Shown: positions 9,539-18,469, counted from the stretch's first letter. The stretch is DNA of 64,000 bases from Acidobacteriota bacterium (GCA_016125275.1 WGMB01000003.1:806001-870000); one strand, 5' to 3'. The notes: a model not told the origin generated them from the sequence alone. Made by a program: numbers and translations.

Positions 9539-9938
9539 CGACGAATCGTCCGATCGCTATATCGCATCGCGCATGGTCCGCAAGGCCGGCCTCACGGCGG
9601 ACATCCACGAGTTCGCCAACGGCGAGGAGGCCCTCCAATTCATCCTGACCCGCGACGAGTTTCGACGGGCGTGTCCCTCGCCCTCGACGACGTTGCTGTT
9701 CGTGGACATCAACATGCCCCGCATGGGCGGGTTCGAGTTCATCGAACGCCTGGAGGCGGCCGTAGAGGGGGGCGTGGTGAACTCGGCGTGCGTGGCCCTG
9801 ATGGTCTTCAGCTCATCGCTGAGCCCGCTGGATCGCAAGCGGGCCCAATCGTTCCGGATCGTGAACGGCTACATCGTCAAACCGCTGTCTGTCGAGTCGG
9901 TACAGCAGGTCATCGAAGGCCTGACGGCCCAGGCTTGA
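9513..9938 (+). CDS. single-domain response regulator
   Basis: 141 residues that are only a receiver domain. The acidic pair is in ILIVDDESSDR, the phosphorylated Asp in LLFVDINMPRMGG (about residue 65), the switch Ser in MVFSSSLS and the Lys in GYIVKPLS. This layout (long insertion between strands 3 and 4, MVFSSS) is that of CheY/Rcp1-like regulators often paired with PAS or phytochrome kinases. With no output domain it must act by protein contact or pass phosphate on. It starts inside the end of the PAS kinase gene (26-base overlap), which fixes kinase and regulator as partners. Confidence 0.88.
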   Translation: MIRSILIVDDESSDRYIASRMVRKAGLTADIHEFANGEEALQFILTRDEFRRACPSPSTTLLFVDINMPRMGGFEFIERLEAAVEGGVVNSACVALMVFSSSLSPLDRKRAQSFRIVNGYIVKPLSVESVQQVIEGLTAQA

Positions 9939-9969
9939 CGCCGCACCGGCCCTGCCGCCCCGAGCCTTG

Positions 9970-9975
9970 TACTCT
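9970..9975 (+). promoter_or_regulatory. possible -10 element of a leaderless PepSY transcript
   Basis: TACTCT lies 7 bases before the ATG at 9983. A start point about 7 bases downstream of this hexamer would fall on or next to the start codon. No convincing -35 box. Weak on its own; see the finding on similar spacing elsewhere. Confidence 0.25.
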
Positions 9976-9982
9976 TGGGGAG

Positions 9983-11146
9983 ATGGGATTCTGGCGGCAA
10001 CCGGGATCGGCGCGATGGCGCCACTGGGCGTTTCGCATCCACCTCTGGACGGGGCTGCTGCTCGGCGCCTGGGCCTCGCTGATGGGCCTCTCCGGGGCCG
10101 CCCTGGTCTACAAGGACGAGATCGCCGCCGCGCTCGAACCGGCCGTGCGCCGCGTGGAGCCCGGGGAGCGCGTGCAAGGCCTGGACGAGGCGCTCGCGGA
10201 GGTCCGCAGGCGCAATCCCAACCACGAGATCGGCGGCGTGATCGGCCTCCACCGCGAGCGCGAATCGGCCTACGCCTGGATCGGCCGCACCAACGAGCGC
10301 CGCCAGTTCGTCGACCGTTTCAACGTGCACTTCAACCAGTACACCGGCCAGGTGCTGGGCGTGGAGCCGCGGGATGTGGGCCTGTTCGGCTGGCTCGAGG
10401 AGTTGCACTTCCATCTGCTGTTGGGGCAACAAGGTTCACGGATCAACGGCTCCCTGGCCGCCGGCCTGTTCGCGATGTGCCTGACCGGCTTGGTGATCTG
10501 GTGGCCCGGACGCGAGCGCTGGGCCGACGGCCTGCTCATCCGCTGGCGCTCTCGTTGGAAGCGGCTGCGCTTCGACCTGCATCGCGCCGTAGGCTTCTAT
10601 GCCGCCGGAGCGCTGGCGGTGATGGCTTTCACCGGCGGCTACTTCGGCTTCCCGCAGGACTACTGGAAGGCGCTGACCTGGCTGACGGGCGAGAAGTTCG
10701 AGGACTTCCAGGCGGCGCTGGCGTTTCCGAAGTCCACCGTCGTCGAGGGCGGACAGGCGACCTCTGTGCAGGAGGTCTACCGGAGAGGGGCGGCGCTGCT
10801 GCCGGCCGGATTCGTGGTCGACGGAATCATCCTACCCCGCGGCCGGGAAGCCGTTTTCAACGTGCGCGCCCGGCGGCGGGGGAATCCCGTCGTCGCCGGC
10901 TACTTCGGGTCGTACTTCGACCAGTACTCGGGCGAACTGCTGGGAACGGTCGGTTTGGAGGATCAGCCGTTGGCGCTGCGCGTCGCGCAGATGCTGAGCC
11001 CGATCCACTTCGGGCTTTGGGGCGGGGCGTGGTCCAAGGCGCTCTGGCTGGCGCTGGGCCTCACGCCGGCGACCCTCTGGTTGACCGGCCTGTGGATGTG
11101 GCTGGACCGCACGGTCAAGAACCGTTCGGCCGCCCTCAGGGAATGA
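9983..11146 (+). CDS. PepSY-associated transmembrane protein
   Basis: 387 residues with four membrane spans: RIHLWTGLLLGAWASLMGLSG near 20-40, SLAAGLFAMCLTGLVIWWP near 160, AVGFYAAGALAVMAFTGGYFG near 200 and LWLALGLTPATLWLTGLWMW near the C-terminus. The pattern of the first helix (HxWTGL), the VYKDEI after it and the two periplasmic loops match the PepSY_TM family. Such proteins are linked to periplasmic iron or flavin/haem reduction and to siderophore uptake loci. ATG 9983 follows GGGGAG closely. Its 3' end overlaps the convergent PQQ dehydrogenase gene by 11 bases, so readthrough would be antisense to that gene. Confidence 0.85.
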   Translation: MGFWRQPGSARWRHWAFRIHLWTGLLLGAWASLMGLSGAALVYKDEIAAALEPAVRRVEPGERVQGLDEALAEVRRRNPNHEIGGVIGLHRERESAYAWIGRTNERRQFVDRFNVHFNQYTGQVLGVEPRDVGLFGWLEELHFHLLLGQQGSRINGSLAAGLFAMCLTGLVIWWPGRERWADGLLIRWRSRWKRLRFDLHRAVGFYAAGALAVMAFTGGYFGFPQDYWKALTWLTGEKFEDFQAALAFPKSTVVEGGQATSVQEVYRRGAALLPAGFVVDGIILPRGREAVFNVRARRRGNPVVAGYFGSYFDQYSGELLGTVGLEDQPLALRVAQMLSPIHFGLWGGAWSKALWLALGLTPATLWLTGLWMWLDRTVKNRSAALRE

Positions 11147-12998
11147 TCATCTCGCCGGCGGCGGCCGGGTCGGCCGGCAAAGGCGTCTCTCCGGCCGCAG
11201 CCCCGTTGAGCTCCAGGATGTAGGCCACGGCGTCGGCATAGACCGAGGCCGCGAGCGAGTCCGGCGCCGAAGGCGGCATGGTGTGGGCGTGCGTCAGCAG
11301 CGCCCGCACAGTCTTGCCGGACCACTTTTCCTGAAAGTACTTACCCGCCAGCGGCGTCCCCATCGTGCCGTTGGTCAAGGTGTTGCCGTGGCAGACGGCG
11401 CAGTTGGCGTTGTAGGCGACTTTGCCCGAAGCGGCCTGCGCGGCCGTGAAGCGAGGCGGAGCGCCGCCGGCGCCGCCGGGTCCCGAGGAGGTCGTGGGCG
11501 CATCGCCGGCTTTGCTCAGCGCCTTCGGCTCGATCGGCGCCTCGGCCTCGCCCTCGTAGGTCAGGGCCAGAATCGCGCCCGGGTTCCGCATGTTCGTGGT
11601 GGCCCCGCCGCCGATGGCCTCGGCCAGCCCGCCCGAATCGGTCGCGATGTAGAGTGTCCGGCCGTCCGGGCTGACGGCGGTGTCTCGGTAGCGGTTCTCG
11701 GACTGGAAATGCCGGGTGATCGGCCCCACGGCCTTCTTCCCCGAAGCGTCGAGCTTCACCACGTAGATCGAGCCGCGCTTGAGCGTGGTCACCAGCAACG
11801 CCCGCTCCCAATCGGGCACGCCGGCTCCCTGGGCGCGGTAATACTCCACGCCGGAGATGCCGACCGTCGGCCAGCAGATGTAGTGGATGCCGTTGCACGC
11901 CGGGTCCTCGAAGTTGTAGCCGGTGGGCACGGTAAACAGCGTGGCGAGGGGCTCTTGGAAGCGCTTCTTGAACGCCGACTCCGGCTCGCGCGGCACGCTC
12001 GGGTGGATCGCCGCGTCGTTGAACTTGATCTGGGCGCACGGCGTGGAGGCTTCGGCCCAGCGGGCGTACTCGTAGGCCTTGTTGTCCCGCAGGCCGGCGA
12101 CGTGCGGCCAGCCGTAGTTGGCGCCCTTGCGCAGGACGTTGATCTCGTCGTCCGTTTTGGGGCCGTGCTCGGCGGCGTAGAGCAGGCCGTTGGGGCCGAA
12201 GTCGATGCCCTGGATGTTGCGGTGCCCGTAAGTGTAGACGTGGCTCCGCACGCCGGCCAGCTTGGGGTTGTCGGCGGGGATGGAGCCGTCGAGCTCCAGC
12301 CGCAGGGACTTGCCCACGTAGGCGGCGTAGTCCTTCCGCTCCACTTCCTGCCGGGTCGGCAGCCGCTGCGCCTCAATGGGCAGGCAGTAGTTGCCGAGTT
12401 GGTTGTGGCCCTGGTCGCCGATGGTCAGGTAGAGCTTGCGGTCCGGGCCGACCTTCAGGCGGCCGGCGTTGTGATCATTGCCGGCCGGCAGCCCGGCGAT
12501 CAGCTCGTGCGGGGCGGACAGCGCCCCGTCGGCGGCGTTGTAGGAGTAGCGGACGATCTTGCCGTAGAGGTAGCGGTAGGGGCTCTGCTCGTCCGGCACG
12601 TCGGGGTCCGGACCACGGTCCTTGTCCACGTAGGTGTAGTAGACATACACGAAGTCGGCGCCGGAGCCTTTGAGCAGATCGGGGTGCAAAGCCAGCCCCA
12701 ACAGGCCGTCCTGACCGCCGGGCGCGGACACCTCGTCGATCGTCACAGCGGTGCGCTTCTCGCCCGTGGCGGGGTCGATGCGCGTCACGCGCTTGCCCGA
12801 GCGCTCGGTCACCCAGAGCCGTCCGTCCGGCCCCCAGGTCACCTCCCAAGGATTGTCGAGGCCGACGGCCAACTCGGTTTGGCGAAAGATCTTGGAGCCC
12901 CGCACCACCGAGTCCGGCGAGTCCTGAGCGCGGACCGCAGCGGCAAGCAGGAGACAAAGAGAGGCCATGGCGGCGGCCCCGACGCAGCGTTTCATCAT
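11136..12998 (-). CDS. periplasmic PQQ-dependent sugar dehydrogenase fused to cytochrome c
   Basis: 620 residues. Signal peptide (MASLCLLLAAAVRAQ), then a six-bladed glucose/sorbosone dehydrogenase propeller (GLDNPWEVTWGPDGRLWVTER, GLLGLALHPD, GNDHNAGRLKVGPDRKLYLTIGDQG, YGHRNIQGIDF, AEHGPKTDDEIN). The NPWE, HNAG and GHRN-Q motifs are the PQQ and Ca-binding region of the GSDH family. After a Gly/Pro-rich linker (about 505-525) comes a monohaem cytochrome c domain with CAVCH near 545 and a Met ligand likely in HTMPPSA. It probably oxidises an aldose or related sugar and hands electrons to its own haem. The substrate is not predictable. Confidence 0.88.
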   Translation of the reverse strand: MMKRCVGAAAMASLCLLLAAAVRAQDSPDSVVRGSKIFRQTELAVGLDNPWEVTWGPDGRLWVTERSGKRVTRIDPATGEKRTAVTIDEVSAPGGQDGLLGLALHPDLLKGSGADFVYVYYTYVDKDRGPDPDVPDEQSPYRYLYGKIVRYSYNAADGALSAPHELIAGLPAGNDHNAGRLKVGPDRKLYLTIGDQGHNQLGNYCLPIEAQRLPTRQEVERKDYAAYVGKSLRLELDGSIPADNPKLAGVRSHVYTYGHRNIQGIDFGPNGLLYAAEHGPKTDDEINVLRKGANYGWPHVAGLRDNKAYEYARWAEASTPCAQIKFNDAAIHPSVPREPESAFKKRFQEPLATLFTVPTGYNFEDPACNGIHYICWPTVGISGVEYYRAQGAGVPDWERALLVTTLKRGSIYVVKLDASGKKAVGPITRHFQSENRYRDTAVSPDGRTLYIATDSGGLAEAIGGGATTNMRNPGAILALTYEGEAEAPIEPKALSKAGDAPTTSSGPGGAGGAPPRFTAAQAASGKVAYNANCAVCHGNTLTNGTMGTPLAGKYFQEKWSGKTVRALLTHAHTMPPSAPDSLAASVYADAVAYILELNGAAAGETPLPADPAAAGEMIIP

Positions 12999-13129
12999 GG
13001 AAGGGCTCGAGGTCGACGACCGCGTCGCCTCTTCGCTCAGTGTACGCCGTCTCGCGGGGCCCTAACGCCCCCGGCGGGCTTGAGCCGGCGATCGAAGGGT
13101 GCTACCCTTCCGGCGGAGATCACGCCCTG

Positions 13130-13915
13130 ATGCGGACTTCGGCCCTCGGCGCCTTGCTGGTTCTGGCGCTCGGCGTCTTGCCGGCGCAAGAGCGCTCTCG
13201 ACGCAACCCCTACACCTCGCCCGACGACGTGGCCGCCGGCGCCCGCCTGTACCGGCCGCTGTGCTCGAACTGCCACGGCCAGCAGGGGCAGGGCTGGCCC
13301 GGCTTCACGCCCAACTTTGCCGGCGAGCTGCACTACGCCACCTCCGACGCCGCCCTGTTCGACCTCCTCCAGACCGGCATCGCCGGTACGGACATGCCGG
13401 CCTTCACCTTCTCGGAGCGCCAGAGCTGGCAGGTCGTCGCCTACGTCCGGACGTTCGCTAACCGGCTCGACCCCGCCGCGGGCGACCCGGCCCAGGGCTC
13501 GGCGACGTTTCGCGAGCAGGGCTGCATCCGCTGCCACCGCATCGGCGACGAGGGCGGCCGCCAAGGCCCGGACCTGCGAGCCGCCGCGGCGATTCGTTCG
13601 GCCGCTGAGCTGCGCCGGTCCATCCTCGACCCCAACGAGAGCGTGCATCCGCACTACTTCCGGGTCCGCGCCACGACCAACGACGGGCGCCGTCTGGAGG
13701 GCCTGCGGCTTAACGAGGACGCCTTCTCGCTGCAACTGCTCGCGCCCGACGGCCGCCTGCTCGCGCTCGATAAGGCCGCGCTGCGCAACTTGGAGACCGT
13801 GACTGATTCGCCGATGCCCTCGTACCGAGACCGCTTGAGCCAAGCCGATCTCGACAACCTGATCGCCTACCTGGCCTCGCTGGCGCACGGCGAGCCATCG
13901 CAGGGAGAAGACTGA
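13130..13915 (+). CDS. secreted dihaem cytochrome c, electron acceptor for the PQQ dehydrogenase
   Basis: 261 residues from ATG 13130, which begins a clean signal peptide (MRTSALGALLVLALGVLPAQ); the frame is open upstream to 13040 but without one. Two haem sites are present: CSNCH near residue 46 and CIRCH near 127, each followed by a cytochrome c class I body with Met (GTDMPAF; and a putative heme-domain C-terminal part of the kind attached to membrane-bound dehydrogenases, SILDPNESVHPHYFRV). Its stop overlaps the start of the quinoprotein gene by one base (TGATG), so the two are translationally coupled and the cytochrome very likely accepts electrons from that enzyme. Confidence 0.9.
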   Translation: MRTSALGALLVLALGVLPAQERSRRNPYTSPDDVAAGARLYRPLCSNCHGQQGQGWPGFTPNFAGELHYATSDAALFDLLQTGIAGTDMPAFTFSERQSWQVVAYVRTFANRLDPAAGDPAQGSATFREQGCIRCHRIGDEGGRQGPDLRAAAAIRSAAELRRSILDPNESVHPHYFRVRATTNDGRRLEGLRLNEDAFSLQLLAPDGRLLALDKAALRNLETVTDSPMPSYRDRLSQADLDNLIAYLASLAHGEPSQGED

Positions 13916-15525
13916 TGAGACGCGGACTCCTTTTGGCGCCGGCCCTGCTGCTGACCGGCCTGCTGCACGCTCAGGTGAGCTTCGAGCGCATCGTCGAGTC
14001 CGAGCGGAAGCCGGCCGACTGGCCGACCTACTCGGGCTCCTACGACGGCCGGCACTTTCGCACGCTGGATCAGATCACCCGCGCCAACGTCGATCGGCTC
14101 GAGCTGGCTTGGGTCTACCAAGGCTCCTCCACGCACACCTGGCAGGCGACGCCGCTGGTGGCGGACGGGGTGATGTACTTTACCGAAGGCCCCAACAACA
14201 CCGTCGCCGTGGACGCCGCCACCGGCCGCGAGTTCTGGAAGAGCGAGCATAAGCTGCCGGCCCGTGTGAACGTCTGCTGCGGACGCGTCAACCGCGGCGT
14301 GGCGCTGCTCGACGACAAGGTCTACATGGGGACGCTCGACGGCTACCTCAAAGCCCTCGACGCCGCCACCGGCCGCGTGGTCTGGGAGAAGAAGATCGTC
14401 GACAACGGCGAAGGCTACGCGCTCACCATGGCGCCGCTGGCCGTCAAGGACAAGATCCTGATCGGGCCGGCCGGCGGCGAGTACGGCATCCGAGGCTTCC
14501 TCGACGCCTACGACGCGGCCACCGGCGAACGCGCTTGGCGCTTCAACACCGTGCCCGGTCCGGGCGAGAAAGGCCACGAGACTTGGGAGAACGACGCCTG
14601 GAAGACCGGCGGCGGATCGGCCTGGCTGACCGGCAGCTACGACCCCGAGCTCGACCTCATCTACTGGGGCGTCGGCAATCCCAGCCCGGACTGGAACGCC
14701 TCCGTGCGCCCCGGAGACAACCTCTACACCGACTCCGTCGTGGCTCTGGACGCCGACACCGGGGAGCTGCGCTGGCACTTCCAGTTCACGCCGCACGACG
14801 AGTGGGACTGGGACGCCGTGCAGGTGCCCGTGCTAGCCGACATGGAGATCGACGGCAAGGCCCGCAAGCTGCTGCTGTGGGGCAATCGCAACGGCTTCTT
14901 CTACGTCCTCGACCGCACGGACGGGAGCTTTCTGCTGGGCAAGCCCTTCACCAAGCAGACCTGGGCCGAGGGGCTCGACGCCACGGGGCGGCCGATCAAG
15001 ATTCCCGGCCAAGGCCCCAGCGAGCAGGGAGCCAAGGTCTACCCCAGCGTGCAAGGCGGCACCAACTGGTACGCGCCGGTCTTCAGCCCCCGCACGGAGC
15101 TGTTCTATCTGACGGCCTGGATCGACTACTGGGGCTTGTTCTACACCGGCGAGCCGGTCTACACCGCCGGCAACCGCTACGATGGCAGCGCCGTCGCCCG
15201 CGTCTACCCCGACGCCATGGAGGAGAAGGACCCCGGCTACGGAGCCATCCGCGCCATCGATCCGCGGACGGGAGAGCGCAAGTGGGAGTTCAAGACCACC
15301 GAAGTCTCCGAGAGCGGCCTGCTGGCGACCTCCACGGACCTGCTGTTCTCCGGCAGCATCGAGGGGAACTTCTTCGCCATCGACGCCACCGACGGCAAGC
15401 TGCTGTGGCGGGTTCGGCTGGGAGGCCGCGTGGCCAGCTCGCCGATCACCTACATGGTCGGCGGACGCCAGTACATCGCCGTCAGCTCGGGGGACTCCCT
15501 GTTCGCCTTCACGCTGCGTCAGTAG
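13915..15525 (+). CDS. PQQ-dependent alcohol dehydrogenase with lanthanide-type active site
   Basis: 536 residues, signal peptide MRRGLLLAPALLLTGLLHAQ, then an eight-bladed quinoprotein propeller with tryptophan-docking repeats (AATGRVVWEKK, AATGERAWRF, DTGELRWHF, RTGERKWEF). PQQ-site features are complete: adjacent Cys-Cys at 121-122, Glu 189 in GPAGGEYG, Asn 255 in GVGNPSPDWN and catalytic Asp 298 in TPHDEWDWDAV. The residue two after the catalytic Asp is also Asp (D298-W299-D300); in XoxF-type enzymes this extra Asp coordinates a lanthanide, while Ca-dependent MxaF has Ala. It therefore probably oxidises an alcohol or aldehyde in the periplasm using a rare-earth metal. It is coupled to the upstream dihaem cytochrome. 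Confidence 0.9.
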   Translation: MRRGLLLAPALLLTGLLHAQVSFERIVESERKPADWPTYSGSYDGRHFRTLDQITRANVDRLELAWVYQGSSTHTWQATPLVADGVMYFTEGPNNTVAVDAATGREFWKSEHKLPARVNVCCGRVNRGVALLDDKVYMGTLDGYLKALDAATGRVVWEKKIVDNGEGYALTMAPLAVKDKILIGPAGGEYGIRGFLDAYDAATGERAWRFNTVPGPGEKGHETWENDAWKTGGGSAWLTGSYDPELDLIYWGVGNPSPDWNASVRPGDNLYTDSVVALDADTGELRWHFQFTPHDEWDWDAVQVPVLADMEIDGKARKLLLWGNRNGFFYVLDRTDGSFLLGKPFTKQTWAEGLDATGRPIKIPGQGPSEQGAKVYPSVQGGTNWYAPVFSPRTELFYLTAWIDYWGLFYTGEPVYTAGNRYDGSAVARVYPDAMEEKDPGYGAIRAIDPRTGERKWEFKTTEVSESGLLATSTDLLFSGSIEGNFFAIDATDGKLLWRVRLGGRVASSPITYMVGGRQYIAVSSGDSLFAFTLRQ

Positions 15526-15534
15526 CCGACGCGC

Positions 15535-16191
15535 TCAGGGCCGGGCGGCGCGCTGCTCGCGCAGGCGGTCCAGACGGCGCAGCGCGGGCTTGATCTCCAG
15601 CATGCGAGCGGCGCCGTCGCCGCCGCTGGTGGCCTGCGAGCCCCAACCGTACCAGGCGTCGACGGCTCGCTCGCGCAACCACTCGAAGACCGCCGGGTTC
15701 GGCGCCGCGGCGGCCCGCTCGGCCAGTTCCGTCAGCGCTGCGGCCACCCTCGGCGCAGGCCCCTCGTCGACCCACCGCAGTTGCTCGGCCGCCTCCTCGA
15801 ACCGCCCTCGGAACGCCAGCGCCCAGACCCTTTCGAGAGCCTCGTCCCAGCGGCCCGCGGCCCGCACCGGCTCGGCCGCCGGCGGTGGGGGCTCGAGCGC
15901 CGCGACGGCCGCAGCCTGTTCCGCCGGATCGGGGACGGCCTCGCCGACCGCAAAGTACTCGCGCATGCGGCCGTTGCCGGGGCCTTCGGAGGCGCGCAGA
16001 TCGAACGAGAAAACCTCCGCTGCCCCGTCGCGCTCCCACTCCAGGCGGATGCGCTGCGCGCCCCAGTCGAGGGACATCCTTCGCAGCACGGGCGTCTCGC
16101 CGGCCGGGCAGGCCGCCCCGTCCGCGTCGCGGAAGGCCTTCAGCACGGTCAGCCGGTGGTCGGCGCGGAGATGGTCGATCGTGCAGCCCAT
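15535..16191 (-). CDS. protein of unknown function
   Basis: 218 residues, no signal peptide or membrane span. The N-terminal half is strand-rich (MSLDWGAQRIRLEWERDG, EVFSFDLRAS); the centre has a Pro/Ala linker (LEPPPPAAEPVRAAGRWDEA); the C-terminal half is helical with a motif WLRERAVDAWYGWGSQA. I do not recognise the family. It lies 10 bases after the small membrane protein gene, last in a three-gene minus-strand set (17193 to 15535) whose members are all unknown, so the three probably work together. It ends 9 bases from the convergent PQQ dehydrogenase. Confidence 0.65.
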   Translation of the reverse strand: MGCTIDHLRADHRLTVLKAFRDADGAACPAGETPVLRRMSLDWGAQRIRLEWERDGAAEVFSFDLRASEGPGNGRMREYFAVGEAVPDPAEQAAAVAALEPPPPAAEPVRAAGRWDEALERVWALAFRGRFEEAAEQLRWVDEGPAPRVAAALTELAERAAAAPNPAVFEWLRERAVDAWYGWGSQATSGGDGAARMLEIKPALRRLDRLREQRAARP

Positions 16192-16201
16192 CGCTCTTCC
16201 C

Positions 16202-16789
16202 TCAACGTTTGAACGCAGTCGCCAACCCCAGCGCCAACCCTCCCACCGTCGCCAGGGTCATCACCAGAGCGACGCCGATCGGGATCGAAGCCAGCAACGT
16301 CAGGCACCAGGCCGTCACGGGCCGCATGCGAAACCAAGCGGCGAACCCCGGGCTCTCGCCCATGCGGATCAGCGCGCCGAACACCGCCACGCCCACGGCC
16401 GAAACCGCCCCGGCGGACAGAAAGCCGATCATGTAGGCGGCGTCCTGCCCCTTGGCGCCTTCGCCGAAACCTTCCACGATGCGATAGCTGAAGATCGCCG
16501 TGCCCACGAACGACGCCGCCACGGCGCGGCCCAGCCACCACCACGACGCCGCGCCCGGCGCCAATCCGGTCAAGAACACCGCCGCCACGGCCAACAGCGG
16601 CAGCAGCATCGAGAGCTGCTCCATCAGGCGCAGATCGCGTCCCTCCCCCGACGCGTGCCGGGCGCAGACCACGTACACGCCGGCGGTGACCGCGGCCATC
16701 ACGGCTTCCGGGCCGACCAGCATCGACAGGGCTCTGCTCATGGCGCTGAACTCCGGCCCCTGCGCCGCCTTGCTTAGTCCTGCGGCCAC
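16202..16789 (-). CDS. integral membrane protein of unknown function
   Basis: 195 residues, or 179 if the internal ATG (MSRALSML) is used. At least four hydrophobic helices are evident: MLVGPEAVMAAVTAGVYVVC, LSMLLPLLAVAAVFLTGLAP, AAYMIGFLSAGAVSAVGVAVFG and AWCLTLLASIPIGVALVM. No conserved motif is recognised. The first codons overlap the end of the upstream gene by 16 bases, and the next gene follows after 10 bases, so it is the middle gene of an apparent operon. Confidence 0.65.
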   Translation of the reverse strand: MAAGLSKAAQGPEFSAMSRALSMLVGPEAVMAAVTAGVYVVCARHASGEGRDLRLMEQLSMLLPLLAVAAVFLTGLAPGAASWWWLGRAVAASFVGTAIFSYRIVEGFGEGAKGQDAAYMIGFLSAGAVSAVGVAVFGALIRMGESPGFAAWFRMRPVTAWCLTLLASIPIGVALVMTLATVGGLALGLATAFKR

Positions 16790-17193
16790 GGGAAGGTGAC
16801 CGACTTGGCCTCGCCGGCCGAGCCGTCCGCCTTGCGAAGCTGAACCAGCATCTCGATCTCGGAGGCCTGTCCGTCAGCCACATGCACGCGGAACTGGATG
16901 TTGCGCGGATCGCTGGGGCTGGGGTCGAAGCTGTAGCCCCACTGGAACCAGGGCTTGCCCTGCGCCCCGGCCGCACGGGCCTGGTTGCGGATCATGTCCG
17001 GCTCGAAGACCGCGCCGGCGGTCTGCGACGAGGAGATCCGGACCCGCCAGCCGTAGCTGTCGACCTCCTTGTAGGCGACGAAGGCGTAGTCACAGTTGAG
17101 CACGGCGTCATAGGCGTCCACATAGCCCAGCGTTTCGTACTGGCGGGAGGAGTCGCTGGCCGGGGCTTCGATGAGTTGTCTGGCTGTGTTCAT
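16774..17193 (-). CDS. small soluble protein of unknown function
   Basis: 139 residues. The sequence is compact and mixed (YETLGYVDAYDAVLNCDYAFVAYKEVDSYGW, split into strands) with aromatic pairs WFQWGYSFDP and an acidic end. It has no signal peptide or repeats and I do not recognise it. The start ATG 17193 is followed at once by NTARQLIEAP. It leads a three-gene set with a membrane protein and another unknown; the overlap with the membrane protein gene implies coupled translation. Confidence 0.65.
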   Translation of the reverse strand: MNTARQLIEAPASDSSRQYETLGYVDAYDAVLNCDYAFVAYKEVDSYGWRVRISSSQTAGAVFEPDMIRNQARAAGAQGKPWFQWGYSFDPSPSDPRNIQFRVHVADGQASEIEMLVQLRKADGSAGEAKSVTFPWPQD

Positions 17194-17410
17194 GGGGTTT
17201 CCGATGGGACTGAACAGTCTCTAGCAGCGGCAGAGTAGCGGAGGTCGGCGGCTCTCCGCAATCCCCTTTTCGAGGACCGTCGAGGGCGCCTTCGTCCTGT
17301 CACCCAGTGCGGCCAAACCGGCCCGAATGCGACGCCGCCCAAGAGAGAAATATTTGCCCGCGCGTCTCCGCCGACCGATCGCGCACGGTGGCATACTCCA
17401 AAGGGTCCTC

Positions 17411-18469
17411 ATGCAGATCGTCGGCAATATCAGCCTGGCCCTGGCGGCGCTCCTCTACTTCGTCCCGTTGCAGATGGTGCTCCAGGAAGGGGCGACCCGG
17501 CGCAATGACGGCGGTCATTTCTGGGCTGCTGCTTTCGTCCTGGCGCCGCTGTGGCTGCTGGCCGCCGGCGGTCTGGAGGCGGCCGTATGGCGAGGCGGTC
17601 TCGACTGGACCGGCCGCGGCCGAGGCTGGCAGACGGCCGGCGTGCTGCTGGTCTGCCTCGCTCTGGCCGTGCTCACGCTGTTCAGCTACCTGGGCAAGCT
17701 CGGCGGCCCCGAAGAAATGCCCTGGGCGGCGCGACCTTTCGCCGGCTGGGCCGTGCTCGCGTTTCCGCTGGTTACGCTCCTGTTCGGGCTGCTCACGCTG
17801 AATCCGGGACTGTCGGAGAAGATTCCGGCCCTGGCCTACCGCGCGCCCATGGCGGCCGTGGCCGCCGCCGGCGTGTTCGCCTGCCTCGGGATGGCCTTGG
17901 AGGGCGTCTCCGCCTTGCAGGCCGAGCAGACTCGGCGAGTGCAGCGCGAGATCGCCCGCGCGGACGCCCGCGACCGCGAGTATCTGGGCCGAGTGGAAGC
18001 GCTCGACCCCGTCGCCGACTTTCCCGAACTGCTGGGCTTCACCCGCCGCTTCGAGGCGGACTCGATCCGCGAGATCGCCACCGCCAAGGTCGAGTCGCGG
18101 CCGGACTTCCCCGAAGCTTTGGCCGACGCCCTGCAGAACGGCTGGCCGGACTCCGGGCTGTCCTACCTGGAGGCCCGCCCGGCGACGGCGGAACGCAAAG
18201 CCGCCTTGGCGCAGCCTGTCCTGGCCGCCATCCGGGCCCTGACCGGCATGACCCGCGACGAAATCAAGCGCACCCACACGTTCATCCCGCAACAGTTCGA
18301 CCGCCAAGCGACCCTCATCATCACCGCCGCTGACGCGTTCCAGGGCCAAGGCGTCGACTACGTCCCGGCCGTCCGGGAGTACCGCCAAGCGCTCGATGTG
18401 GAGGAGACCCGCAACGTGCGCCTGGACGCCCGCGCGACGCTCGACGCCTGGCTCGCCAAACAGCGATGA
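17411..18469 (+). CDS. membrane protein with long soluble C-terminal domain, unknown function
   Basis: 352 residues from ATG 17411, preceded by AAGGG at seven bases; the frame is open to 17327 but the extension is Arg-rich without character. Four hydrophobic segments occupy the first 165 residues (GNISLALAALLYFVPLQMVL, FVLAPLWLLAAGGLEAAVW, AGVLLVCLALAVLTLFSYLG, AVLAFPLVTLLFGLLTL), then MAAVAAAGVFACLGMALEG. The last 170 residues are charged and helical and contain DPVADFPELLGFTRRF. No family recognised. It is divergent from the three-gene set at 17193 and 45 bases upstream of the HEAT-like gene. Confidence 0.65.
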   Translation: MQIVGNISLALAALLYFVPLQMVLQEGATRRNDGGHFWAAAFVLAPLWLLAAGGLEAAVWRGGLDWTGRGRGWQTAGVLLVCLALAVLTLFSYLGKLGGPEEMPWAARPFAGWAVLAFPLVTLLFGLLTLNPGLSEKIPALAYRAPMAAVAAAGVFACLGMALEGVSALQAEQTRRVQREIARADARDREYLGRVEALDPVADFPELLGFTRRFEADSIREIATAKVESRPDFPEALADALQNGWPDSGLSYLEARPATAERKAALAQPVLAAIRALTGMTRDEIKRTHTFIPQQFDRQATLIITAADAFQGQGVDYVPAVREYRQALDVEETRNVRLDARATLDAWLAKQR

